A stretch of 10,351 nucleotides of DNA from Rhodospirillaceae bacterium TMED167. Lineage in GTDB: Bacteria; Pseudomonadota; Alphaproteobacteria; Rhodospirillales_A; UBA2165. The notes under the pieces were generated by a model. That model was not told the origin of the DNA and ran no database searches. It saw nothing but the letters and a program-made list of their open reading frames with translations. The translations under genes and the position numbers were made by a program. This document shows, one piece after another, positions 1-6,097 of the stretch. The stretch lies in assembly GCA_002170915.1 (NCBI GenBank), contig NHHQ01000120.1:7516-17866 (forward strand), written 5' to 3'. Position 1 is the stretch's first letter; each line of letters begins with the position of its first letter.

Positions 1-599
1 AAGGGGAGGTCACATTCGCCGACCCGGGCGGCGGCCAGGTTCATGCGTTGGTCCGGTTTGTCCACTTCAAAGGGGGATCCGTTCATGACAAGCAAGAGTT
101 CTGCACCAGACTCCTGCAATCCCTCGGCGACATCTTCGCGCCACATGTCCTCGCAGATCATGATGCCAAGTCGCACGCCATTGAATGGGACCGGGCCCGG
201 GATCGGGCCTCTTGAGAACACTCTGTCCTCATCAAACACGCCATAGGTGGGAAGAAGGTGTTTGAAACGTTTGGTCGAAATAACGCCATTTTCGAGCAGC
301 AGCACGGCGTTATAGAGATGTCCGTTCTCCCGCCAGGGGGCACCGATCAGCAACGCCGGCCCGCCATCCGCGGTCTCGGACGCAAGCTGGTTTACCTCGG
401 TTTCGATCATCTCCAGAAATGCGGGTTTTAGAACCAGGTCTTCCGGCGGATAGCCAGAGACAGCCAGCTCGCCGGTTACGACGATATCAGCAGCGCCCGC
501 CGCTTTTTGACGCGCAGCGCGAATGAGTGCGAGGTTTCCCGCCACGTCACCAACGGTGGGATTGAGTTGAGCCAGCCCAATGGTGAGATCTGCTGTCAT
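1..599 (-). CDS. nadE: Glutamine-dependent NAD+ synthetase, N-terminal amidase part (3' end outside window)
   Basis: The enzyme makes NAD+ from deamido-NAD+ and ATP in the cytoplasm, using ammonia released from glutamine. Only the first 199 codons are present. They cover most of the N-terminal nitrilase-type glutaminase domain; the C-terminal synthetase domain lies beyond base 1. The catalytic Glu-Lys-Cys triad is visible: Glu44 in GELAVSGYPPEDLVL, Lys113 in FKHLLPTYGVFDE, and Cys149 in MICEDMW. The GYPPEDL stretch is typical of NadE rather than other nitrilase-fold amidases. The start is the ATG at 597-599, which gives the expected N-terminus (MTADLTIGLAQLNPTVGD) with a weak purine-rich GCGGAA upstream. 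The gene points away from everything else in the window, and no partner gene is visible. The family call is firm; presence of the synthetase domain is inferred. Confidence 0.93.
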   Translation of the reverse strand, partial: MTADLTIGLAQLNPTVGDVAGNLALIRAARQKAAGAADIVVTGELAVSGYPPEDLVLKPAFLEMIETEVNQLASETADGGPALLIGAPWRENGHLYNAVLLLENGVISTKRFKHLLPTYGVFDEDRVFSRGPIPGPVPFNGVRLGIMICEDMWREDVAEGLQESGAELLLVMNGSPFEVDKPDQRMNLAAARVGECDLP

Positions 600-788
600 G
601 CCTATGTTCCGCAAATACTATGGTTTTAAGTGTTCGGTATTTTTGAGCCGGCGCGCCGCGCGCGGGCTAGCATTAGAGAAGGCCTTGGCCCCTGTCAACG
701 CTCGGCGCGTGCGCAGTGTATGAGCAAAAAATGTATTACCTATACGTGATTTCTAACTGGCAATAACGCCGGTAAACCGCCAAGAACG

Positions 789-1518
789 ATGATGGACGAT
801 AAAATTGAAAATGATAAACAGGCCATCCAACAAGTGAGTTGGGCGGATAACGAAGATGACCGATGGAACCTGCAGTCTCCCGCGTCTTCCTCATCCGGGG
901 CATCCTCCCCCACGGCAGATATCGGGTGATCCAACTCGGCATCGGTGGCGGCATCCAGTAAAATGTTGGCCGCGACGGTGGTGAGTGCATTCACGGACAA
1001 ATTAAAAGCGGAGAGGCAAAAGAATGGCGGGTTCTTGTCGGAAAGCCACGTCAATCAGTTAAGCCAGGAGTTCGAAGCGTAACAGGGTTAACTGGAAAAA
1101 GTGTTTGGGCTGGCTTTCGATCAGTTGGCGTCCGCCCGAAACCGGGCCCGCTTTGGCCATGCCCGGAAGTTTCCCTTTGACCGGATTATCGTCAATACAT
1201 TTGCTGATCTTTTTGGCCCGGCGGGGGTGCAAGAGGGTAGCGACGCAGCCAACACGCGCCGAATTTTGCCAGGCTTTTTCATCGCCGGAGCCGCGCGGTC
1301 GTGAGCCGGCTAGATGGGGGCAGTGAGGCTCCAATGAATTGGCAATTGGTTTATGATGACCCGGTGGCGGACGAGATTTGCAAAGATACTTTGATAAACT
1401 TCCTGCCCTATTTTGCGGATCTTCAGAAACAAATGCATTGGTGCAACGATATAGCAATGCGGAGCTTCATGCGTTCGATCAGGCGTTGGATGGGCCGGTC
1501 AGCAAAGTGCGAGGTTAA
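789..1518 (+). pseudogene. Decayed gene for an unrecognised hypothetical protein
   Basis: A single frame from ATG 789 reads as protein-like sequence but is broken by TGA 927-929, TAA 1080-1082, TAA 1089-1091 and TGA 1302-1304. Segments between the stops look like real protein: MLAATVVSAFTDKLKAERQ (from 963), then LEKVFGLAFDQLASARNRAR and KFPFDRIIVNTFADLFGPAG (1092 onward). At about 1300 the coding signal moves to the frame carrying NWQLVYDDPVADEICKD and LPYFADLQKQMHW. At about 1444 it moves again, to a frame reading YSNAELHAFDQALDGP and ending at TAA 1516-1518. Each move equals loss of one base. Three stops could each come from one C-to-T change (CGA to TGA, CAA to TAA). The start is acid-rich (DDKIEND, DNEDDRW) and is followed by a Ser/Ala-rich stretch. 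I do not recognise a named family. Mixed stop codons and two frameshifts argue against programmed recoding. Confidence 0.62.
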
Positions 1519-1592
1519 GTGTTATAGTTGATGGCGGGGCTTTAAAACGCCTGCTCCGTGCAACACGCCGCGGGACAGATTAGCCCAGGATG

Positions 1593-1652
1593 TAGCGCAT
1601 AGATCAGCGCACCATTAGGCTATTTAGCGCATGGATCAGCGCACCGTTAGGG
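1593..1652. repeat. Imperfect direct repeat pair of 28 bases overlapping a gene end
   Basis: Two copies lie 32 bases apart: 1593-1620 and 1625-1652. Both start TAGCGCAT and share GATCAGCGCACC; about 25 of 28 positions agree. The right-hand copy contains the stop codon (1636-1638) and last codons of the SYLF lipoprotein gene on the minus strand. The left-hand copy lies just beyond the stop, so it looks like a short duplication of the gene's 3' end. No target-site duplication or larger element is visible. Confidence 0.7.
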
Positions 1653-2355
1653 CGTTCCTCAAAGTATCGGCCTGAGCATTCCGGTAGGCGTGTTCGATGA
1701 GGATGGCGGCCGGTGTCACGGCAGCACCATAATATTCCCGGTTGAGATCGTTCCGGCGGACAATGGCCGTTCCCTCCAGAGAGACCCCGCCAAACAAGCC
1801 CTTCGCATCAGAAAAAGCGACGATATCGGCGGCGAGATTGGTGGTCGTTGATCCCTCCAGGCCCGCCCCCATAGAACCGAGTGCAATGCCCAAATCGGCG
1901 CCGGCTTTGCCTTGATGTTTGAGGACGGCCTCCACCGCTTTTCGGCTCCGCAGGATCAGCACAACACCTGCGCGTTGACCGCCGAACTGGATGCCCCAGC
2001 TCCCGCCAGCGAGGGTGTAAAACGCCGGATAACCCCAGTTTCCTTGGGTGTCACGGGCCATTATGAGACCGTTGCCACCCTCGGCGCCGACAAAAAATCC
2101 GGCTTTGTAGACAGCGGGAAAGATGGCGACGCCCGCAGCATTCTTGAGGGCAGATAAAAAGACCAGTCTGTCTTCCCGGTTCTTGAGGATTTCGAGGGCC
2201 TTCAAGGAGTCGATCACGAGCCCGTCCGATGCCCGCACGGCTGAACTGGGCGAGATGGTCTCCGAGACTTTCGAGGTCAGGTCGTTGACGGTCGTACAGC
2301 CAGCCAGGATTAATATCGCGGCAACGACGGCCAGAAAGCATTTTTTAGCGCGCAC
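1636..2355 (-). CDS. SYLF-domain (YSC84-like) lipoprotein
   Basis: A predicted outer-membrane or periplasmic lipoprotein of 239 residues. After the GTG start it begins MRAKKCFLAVVAAILILAGC: a basic start, a hydrophobic core and lipobox LAGC with the modified cysteine at residue 20. The rest matches the SYLF/YSC84 (formerly DUF500) family, with AGVAIFPAVYKAGFFVGAEG, GNWGYPAFYTLAGGSWGIQ, a GVVLILRSRKAVEAVL helix and a Gly-rich AFSDAKGLFGGVSLEGTAI near the end. In eukaryotes this domain binds phosphoinositides; the role of bacterial versions is poorly known. The GTG at 2353-2355 is preferred because AGGAG lies 8 bases upstream. A TTG at 2379 would add eight residues but would put the Shine-Dalgarno inside the gene. 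The 3' end is partly duplicated downstream. It may be a monocistron, since the only minus-strand neighbour upstream is a gene remnant. Confidence 0.88.
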   Translation of the reverse strand: MRAKKCFLAVVAAILILAGCTTVNDLTSKVSETISPSSAVRASDGLVIDSLKALEILKNREDRLVFLSALKNAAGVAIFPAVYKAGFFVGAEGGNGLIMARDTQGNWGYPAFYTLAGGSWGIQFGGQRAGVVLILRSRKAVEAVLKHQGKAGADLGIALGSMGAGLEGSTTTNLAADIVAFSDAKGLFGGVSLEGTAIVRRNDLNREYYGAAVTPAAILIEHAYRNAQADTLRNALTVR

Positions 2356-2363
2356 GGTTCTCG

Positions 2364-2368
2364 CTCCT
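2364..2368 (-). promoter_or_regulatory. Ribosome binding site that sets the lipoprotein start
   Basis: The minus strand reads AGGAG, followed by 8 bases and then GTG at 2355-2353. This is a near-ideal Shine-Dalgarno and decides in favour of the GTG start over the upstream in-frame TTG at 2379. Confidence 0.7.
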
Positions 2369-2432
2369 CGTGTCAGCAACTAATAATCTAGCGAGGGTGC
2401 CAGATCAATCGTAACCAAAGAGTTAAACGGGA

Positions 2433-2717
2433 CTATTCGCCTTGTTGCAAAAGTTTGCCCCGGCGCCGCGTCACTTGGAACATCCAGAGTAATACGCCAC
2501 TGCAGAGAAGAAAGTACACGACGTTGAGCGCAAGCGCACCGGCCAGGAGATCCCAGCGGAATATTTGATAAAAAAGGACCGCGCGAATGCCTTTGAAGAC
2601 GTATGTGGAGGGTAACGTACAGGCGATGAGTTCGAGCCAGTCGGGCAGCACTTCCACTAGGTAATAACTACCGGTGACTGGGGCGATGAAAAAGACGCCA
2701 AGCCAGCATAAACTCTC
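2433..2717 (-). pseudogene. C-terminal remnant of an ABC-2 type transporter permease
   Basis: About 95 codons in one frame, ending at TAG 2433-2435, match the last third of an ABC-2 family permease, the membrane subunit of an ABC exporter. A membrane segment ESLCWLGVFFIAPVTGSYYL runs into VEVLPDWLELIACTLPSTYV, the family's conserved LP..L......LP..Y.F.G.R pattern. It is followed by FKGIRAVLF, then a final hydrophobic helix ALALNVVYFLLCSGVLLWMF and a basic tail QVTRRRGKLLQQGE. Complete permeases of this class have about 230-270 residues and six membrane helices. Here the match stops near 2717, and the open frame further upstream has no hydrophobic segments. There is no ATP-binding subunit gene nearby. 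A 74-residue product could start at GTG 2657, but function is doubtful. The truncation may be a rearrangement breakpoint. Confidence 0.65.
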
Positions 2718-2975
2718 CCCCGTTGTATGTAGTACCGGGTTTCCAAGGGATTTCAGGGGCTGCCGCGGCGTGTACGTAGATCGGACCCTGTCGCAGGCCC
2801 GGCTGTTCCCACCCAGGTATCGCGGCGTTGTCGCTCGATCAAAGCCTTGTAAAAATTTAACCGGGCAGCATGTTTTCCGTCCTAAGGCGCTGGAATTATT
2901 CTTCTTTTCCGCTGACTGAAGTGCTAGGGTCCGGCCTCACGGCCAGAGGGTAATGCTTAGACAAGGCAGATTATT
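2718..2975. other. Non-coding stretch between the permease remnant and the UXS gene
   Basis: This stretch has no convincing coding sequence on either strand. The permease frame stays open into it, but the translated sequence is rich in Arg, Pro and Ser and unlike a membrane protein. The last 100 bases must hold the promoter and leader of the downstream gene. An AAGG at 2964-2967 is a weak ribosome site for the GTG at 2976. I see no clear -35/-10 pair and no transposon ends. Confidence 0.4.
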
Positions 2976-3911
2976 GTGACAAAACGTATTCTCATCACCG
3001 GCGGTGCCGGATTTATTGGCTCCCATTTATGTGACAGGCTTGTGGCGGTGGGCCACGATGTTCTGTGTCTGGACAATTATTTCACCGGCAGAAAATCCAA
3101 TGTTTCCGGGCTCATGGACGCGCAGAATTTTGAATTGATGCGCCATGACGTCACATTTCCGCTTTATGTCGAGGTGGACGAAATTTTCAATCTGGCGTGT
3201 CCGGCCTCGCCCGTTCACTATCAGCATGATCCCGTTCAAACGACGAAAACCAGCGTGCATGGGGCGATCAACATGCTCGGTTTGGCAAAACGGACCGGCG
3301 CTAAAATTCTTCAGGCGTCCACCAGCGAAGTGTATGGCGACCCGGAGGTTCATCCTCAGATTGAAGACTATTGGGGCAACGTCAATCCGATTGGCCCCCG
3401 GGGCTGCTACGACGAGGGCAAACGCTGCGCCGAGACGCTGTTTTTTGATTATCACCGCCAGCACGGCATGAACATTCGGGTAGCGCGCATCTTCAACACC
3501 TATGGCCCCCGCATGCACCCGAATGATGGGCGCGTCGTCTCCAACTTCATTGTCCAGGCGCTGAAAGGTGAGCCTATTACTCTTTATGGCAACGGCAGCC
3601 AGACCCGGTCTTTCTGCTATATCGATGATTTGGTGAGCGGGCTAATTGCTCTGATGGATGCGCCGGACGATGTGATCGGGCCCATCAACCTCGGCAATCC
3701 CATCGAATTCACCATCACCGAGCTGGCGCAGCAGGTCATCGCCATGACTGGGTCTTCTTCCCTGATCGAGGCCCACCCGTTACCTCAGGATGATCCCTTG
3801 CAGCGGTGTCCCGACATCGGCCGGGCGCAGAAGCTACTGGACTGGCAACCCGCAATTCCTCTTGGAGAGGGCCTCAAACGAACCATCGATTATTTCGCCC
3901 GGGTCATCTGA
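2976..3911 (+). CDS. UDP-glucuronate decarboxylase (UDP-xylose synthase), extended SDR family
   Basis: Predicted cytoplasmic NAD+-dependent enzyme converting UDP-glucuronate to UDP-xylose and CO2, a nucleotide sugar used for surface polysaccharides. The 311 residues match the usual bacterial length. The Rossmann NAD-binding motif is [11 protein letters not shown] (8-18), with the adenine-ribose site at [11 protein letters not shown] (32-42). The substrate/catalytic stretch STSEVYGDP (115-123) supplies Thr116 and Glu118, and Y145DEGK149 is the SDR catalytic Yxxx[13 protein letters not shown] (72-83), [10 protein letters not shown] and SFCYIDDLV are characteristic of UXS and separate it from UDP-glucose epimerases. 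[16 protein letters not shown] is the usual C-terminal motif. The GTG start is preferred because it lies just before the first beta strand. The gene stands alone: no UDP-glucose dehydrogenase or glycosyltransferase is visible. It lies upstream of mraZ but 439 bases away, so it is probably a separate transcription unit. Confidence 0.93.
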   Translation: MTKRILITGGAGFIGSHLCDRLVAVGHDVLCLDNYFTGRKSNVSGLMDAQNFELMRHDVTFPLYVEVDEIFNLACPASPVHYQHDPVQTTKTSVHGAINMLGLAKRTGAKILQASTSEVYGDPEVHPQIEDYWGNVNPIGPRGCYDEGKRCAETLFFDYHRQHGMNIRVARIFNTYGPRMHPNDGRVVSNFIVQALKGEPITLYGNGSQTRSFCYIDDLVSGLIALMDAPDDVIGPINLGNPIEFTITELAQQVIAMTGSSSLIEAHPLPQDDPLQRCPDIGRAQKLLDWQPAIPLGEGLKRTIDYFARVI

Positions 3912-4170
3912 TCAACTCCTGGCGACGCCCCTCTCTCAGTGACACAATACGAAACTTTGGTCTCATCGTAGACGCGCCCTGGGGCGCCCTCATCGCCACC
4001 GGCTCCCACTGCTGGTTCCTCTATCATATATCCGTCTCTGCCCTCACAGTGCCCGTGAATGAGCATAATTACTGCTTTTTGTGGCCCCTATTGTCGCGTT
4101 TGGTGGGGGCTGCGACGTATGACGCGGGGGCGGGGCCGTTGGGTGAAATGATCAAGGGCGCTCGGGTGTA
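3912..4170. other. Gap after the UXS gene; one short palindrome, nothing else clear
   Basis: This is the upstream half of a 439-base gene-free stretch. Reading frames stay open in places but give Trp/Ser/Leu-rich sequence without protein-like character. The only clear structure is a palindrome: GCGCCC at 3974-3979 pairing with GGGCGC at 3982-3987, about 63 bases past the stop. It lacks a downstream T run, so I do not call it a terminator. Confidence 0.4.
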
Positions 4171-4183
4171 AACCCTTTGTTAA

Positions 4184-4247
4184 CCCATTTTAAACCAGTA
4201 TGACCCATTGACGACCACCTTATCCCATGTTATCCCATTTTTTCCCA
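4184..4247 (-). promoter_or_regulatory. Array of seven MraZ-type operator boxes with exact 10-base period
   Basis: Boxes on the plus strand begin at 4184, 4194, 4204, 4214, 4224, 4234 and 4244. Five read CCCA and two (4194, 4214) read ACCA. On the minus strand these are TGGG and TGGT, each spaced exactly one helical turn from the next. The known MraZ target in E. coli is TGGGN direct repeats separated by five bases, which is the same motif and the same 10-base period. The array lies 103-167 bases upstream of mraZ, where autoregulation is expected. Binding by this MraZ is inferred. The array has more repeats than the three of E. coli, and its TGGG strand is opposite to the genes. Confidence 0.75.
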
Positions 4248-4250
4248 ATA

Positions 4251-4280
4251 TTAAACTCGCGTAATAGACAGGATGATAAT
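4251..4280 (+). promoter_or_regulatory. Candidate promoter for mraZ and the dcw operon
   Basis: TTAAAC (4251-4256), an 18-base spacer and GATAAT (4275-4280) resemble a housekeeping promoter with a good -10 and a poor -35, just downstream of the operator boxes. Alternatives inside the array are TTGACG (4208-4213) with TATCCC (4231-4236), and TTGTTA (4177-4182) with TATGAC (4199-4204). The sequence alone does not decide between them. Confidence 0.25.
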
Positions 4281-4288
4281 GGGCGATT

Positions 4289-4330
4289 GGAAGCGTTCTC
4301 AGCGGGCTGCGGGCTCCGGTGACCGCTTCC
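4289..4330 (+). promoter_or_regulatory. Possible leader hairpin before mraZ
   Basis: GGAAGCG (4289-4295) is exactly complementary to CGCTTCC (4324-4330), with a 28-base GC-rich loop that holds the tandem GCGGGCT GCGGGCT. If transcription starts near 4287 the hairpin would form in the 5' leader, ending about 20 bases before the start codon. There is no T run, so it is not a standard terminator. A role is speculative. Confidence 0.3.
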
Positions 4331-4350
4331 CCTAGTGTGCTGAGGCGGGA

Positions 4351-4824
4351 ATGGCTGCGTTAATTGGCAAGCACATCAACAAGATTGATAAAAAAGGGCG
4401 GGTGTCCGTGCCGAAGCCCTTTCGTGACGCCTTGGCAAATCAGGACTTCCAGGGGGTATACGCCTTCCCGTCGTTTAAGCACGCCGCCGTCGAAATCTGC
4501 GGTGATGCCTTCATTCAGCGGATCATCACCAGTCTTGATGATCTCGACTTGTTTTCGGACGATCAGGATGACCTTGCGTCGACCATCCTTGGAAATTCGC
4601 ACCAGCTTTCCTACGACACCGAGGGCCGAATCAATTTGCCGCTGGATCTTTTGTCCCATGCCGGCATCGGCGCCCAGGCCTTGTTTGTCGGCCGTGGCAC
4701 GCGGTGTCAGATCTGGGAGCCGACCGGGTATAATGTATACAACGCAAGCGCCTTTGAGCGCGCGCGAAACCGGGGGGCGACCCTCAGCCTGCGGGCGGCG
4801 GATGCCGGGGGGGAGAGCTCTTGA
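4351..4824 (+). CDS. mraZ: Transcriptional regulator MraZ
   Basis: MraZ is a DNA-binding protein that represses its own division and cell wall operon. It has 157 residues, near the usual length, with two SpoVT/AbrB-like repeats. The first carries DKKGRVSVP (13-21) and the second DTEGRINLP (89-97); DxxGR is the family signature in both halves. The first half also has the expected AFPSFKHAAVEIC stretch, and the second ALFVGRGTRCQIWEP. The C-terminus is a short charged tail. The ATG start has GAGG at 4342-4345, five bases upstream. The stop TGA overlaps the TTG start of rsmH (TTGA), so the two are likely translationally coupled. The CCCA-box array upstream is the probable binding site for this protein, making the operon autoregulated. 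MraZ normally forms multimeric rings that contact several repeats at once. Confidence 0.96.
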   Translation: MAALIGKHINKIDKKGRVSVPKPFRDALANQDFQGVYAFPSFKHAAVEICGDAFIQRIITSLDDLDLFSDDQDDLASTILGNSHQLSYDTEGRINLPLDLLSHAGIGAQALFVGRGTRCQIWEPTGYNVYNASAFERARNRGATLSLRAADAGGESS

Positions 4825-5783
4825 GCGGGCATATCCCCGTCATGCTAGAGGAGGTCGTGACGGTCCTCGAACCCCGCGACAACGGGCTATATGTAGACGG
4901 CACATTTGGCCGGGGCGGATACACTGAAGCCATTCTCAACGCCGCGGTCAATAAAGTTTTCGGGGTTGACCGTGACCCCGCGGCTATCAACTTTGGCGCT
5001 GAACTGTCGCAGCGCTATCAGGGGCGTCTGGAATTGCTGGAGGGCCGCTTTGGATGTCTAGAGTCTCTGATGGCCACTGCCAGCGTGGAGGCGGTTCAGG
5101 GGGTCGCGCTCGACCTCGGAGTCTCTTCGCTCCAATTGGATGAAGCCACGCGCGGATTTTCCTTCCGGTTCGATGCTCCTCTCGACATGCGCATGGGGCG
5201 GGACGGCCCCAATGCCGCGGACATTGTGAACAGCACCGGCGAGCGAGATCTTGCTGATCTCATTCACCAGCTCGGCGAAGAACGTCAGGCGCGCCGCATT
5301 GCCAAAGCCATTGTCGTAGCCCGCGCCGAGACGCCGATTCTAACAACATATCAGCTCGCTGCCATCGTGCGCGGCATTGTGCGCAAATCCAGGGACGGGA
5401 TTGATCCTGCGACCCGGACCTTCATGGCGTTGCGCATCCGGGTCAATGACGAGCTTGGTGAATTAAGCCGGGGCCTGGCGGCGGCCGAAAATATACTTGC
5501 ACCGGGCGGCCGGCTTGCCGTCGTCTCATTTCATTCCCTGGAGGACCGCATTGTGAAGGATTTCTTGAAATCCCGAAGTGGCCAGGGTGACCGAGGGTCC
5601 CGCCATCTGCCCGAGGTACCGGGTGCCGAGCGGCCCCCAAGTTTCCGGCTGATCAAGCGGGGGGTCTTTAAACCATCCGCCGGCGAGATGGCCCGTAATC
5701 CGCGGTCCCGTTCCGCCAAGCTGCGGGTCGCAGAGCGCACGGATGCGCCCTCCTGGGCATCGGCAGAGAGGCAGCTTCACTGA
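4821..5783 (+). CDS. rsmH: 16S rRNA (cytosine(1402)-N(4))-methyltransferase RsmH (MraW)
   Basis: RsmH adds the N4-methyl group to C1402 of 16S rRNA in the ribosomal P site, using S-adenosylmethionine. The 320-residue length is normal. Motifs in order: the family N-terminus HIPVMLEEVV (4-13), the SAM-binding loop YVDGTFGRGGYT (24-35), the acidic strand end GVDRDP (48-53), LDLGVSSLQLDEATRGFSF with DAPLDMRM, RVNDELGEL, and the VVSFHSLEDRIVK block (234-246). It closes with NPRSRSAKLRVAER. The start is TTG 4821, overlapping the mraZ stop, with GGGAG a few bases before it. The ATG at 4842 would remove the conserved HIPV and is rejected. Its stop shares one base with the ftsL ATG (TGATG). Confidence 0.97.
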   Translation: MSGHIPVMLEEVVTVLEPRDNGLYVDGTFGRGGYTEAILNAAVNKVFGVDRDPAAINFGAELSQRYQGRLELLEGRFGCLESLMATASVEAVQGVALDLGVSSLQLDEATRGFSFRFDAPLDMRMGRDGPNAADIVNSTGERDLADLIHQLGEERQARRIAKAIVVARAETPILTTYQLAAIVRGIVRKSRDGIDPATRTFMALRIRVNDELGELSRGLAAAENILAPGGRLAVVSFHSLEDRIVKDFLKSRSGQGDRGSRHLPEVPGAERPPSFRLIKRGVFKPSAGEMARNPRSRSAKLRVAERTDAPSWASAERQLH

Positions 5784-6097
5784 TGCGTCAAACAACCGTT
5801 CTCACCATCCTGCTCGCTGCGGTCATGAGCGTTGCGCTGTTTTATTTGAATTTTGAAGTGACCGAACTGGAAGACGAACTGGACAGCCTCAACGAGAAGA
5901 TTATTTCCGATCGAGAGACGATCCATGTTTTGAAGGCGGAATGGAGTCATCTCAATGACGTCAACCGGCTCAGAGACCTGGCGAAACGGTATTTGGAAAT
6001 GCAGCCGACAGCTCCTGTCCAGGTCAAGCAGGCCGAGGATTTCTCAAATATCCATGTGATTGATGATCCGGATGGGGAAGGGTTGGAGCCCCGATGA
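5783..6097 (+). CDS. ftsL: Cell division protein FtsL
   Basis: FtsL is a bitopic inner-membrane protein that, with FtsB and FtsQ, links early divisome assembly to activation of the FtsW-FtsI septal wall synthase. The product has 104 residues: a short cytoplasmic start, one membrane helix (about residues 5-22, VLTILLAAVMSVALFYL), then a periplasmic coiled coil (about 27-60) with heptad-spaced Leu and Ile in VTELEDELDSLNEKII. After this comes the conserved VNRLRDLAKRYLEMQP, typical of the FtsL family, and an acidic tail. FtsL sequences are weakly conserved, so the call rests on topology, length and position between rsmH and ftsI. The start ATG overlaps the rsmH stop by one base, and the stop overlaps the ftsI start as ATGA. 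Confidence 0.9.
   Translation: MRQTTVLTILLAAVMSVALFYLNFEVTELEDELDSLNEKIISDRETIHVLKAEWSHLNDVNRLRDLAKRYLEMQPTAPVQVKQAEDFSNIHVIDDPDGEGLEPR

Noticed and set aside
640..675. Possible promoter in the GC-rich gap before the decayed gene
   Set aside because: TTGAGC and GCTAGC lie at a suitable distance, but the -10 match is poor and the spacer is almost pure G and C; it is too weak to report.
740..1054. Minus-strand open frame of 104 codons
   Set aside because: It overlaps the decayed plus-strand gene. Its sequence has no domain-like pattern, whereas the plus-strand segments look like real protein, so it is a shadow.
1059..1457. Minus-strand open frame of 132 codons
   Set aside because: It is rich in Pro, Arg, Ser and His without hydrophobic periodicity, lies opposite the better plus-strand coding signal, and has no ribosome site.
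789..1518. Stop codon readthrough or programmed frameshifting in the decayed gene
   Set aside because: Four stops of two types and two frameshifts, with no slippery sequence or selenocysteine-type context that I can see. Ordinary decay is simpler.
3974..3987. Palindrome GCGCCC-TG-GGGCGC as a terminator for the UXS gene
   Set aside because: There is no T-rich tract after it, and the perfect form leaves a two-base loop that must open to fold. It is kept only as a structural note.
4364..4927. Plus-strand open frame of 187 codons overlapping mraZ and rsmH
   Set aside because: It is an out-of-frame reading of mraZ running into rsmH. Both real genes have conserved motifs in their own frames.
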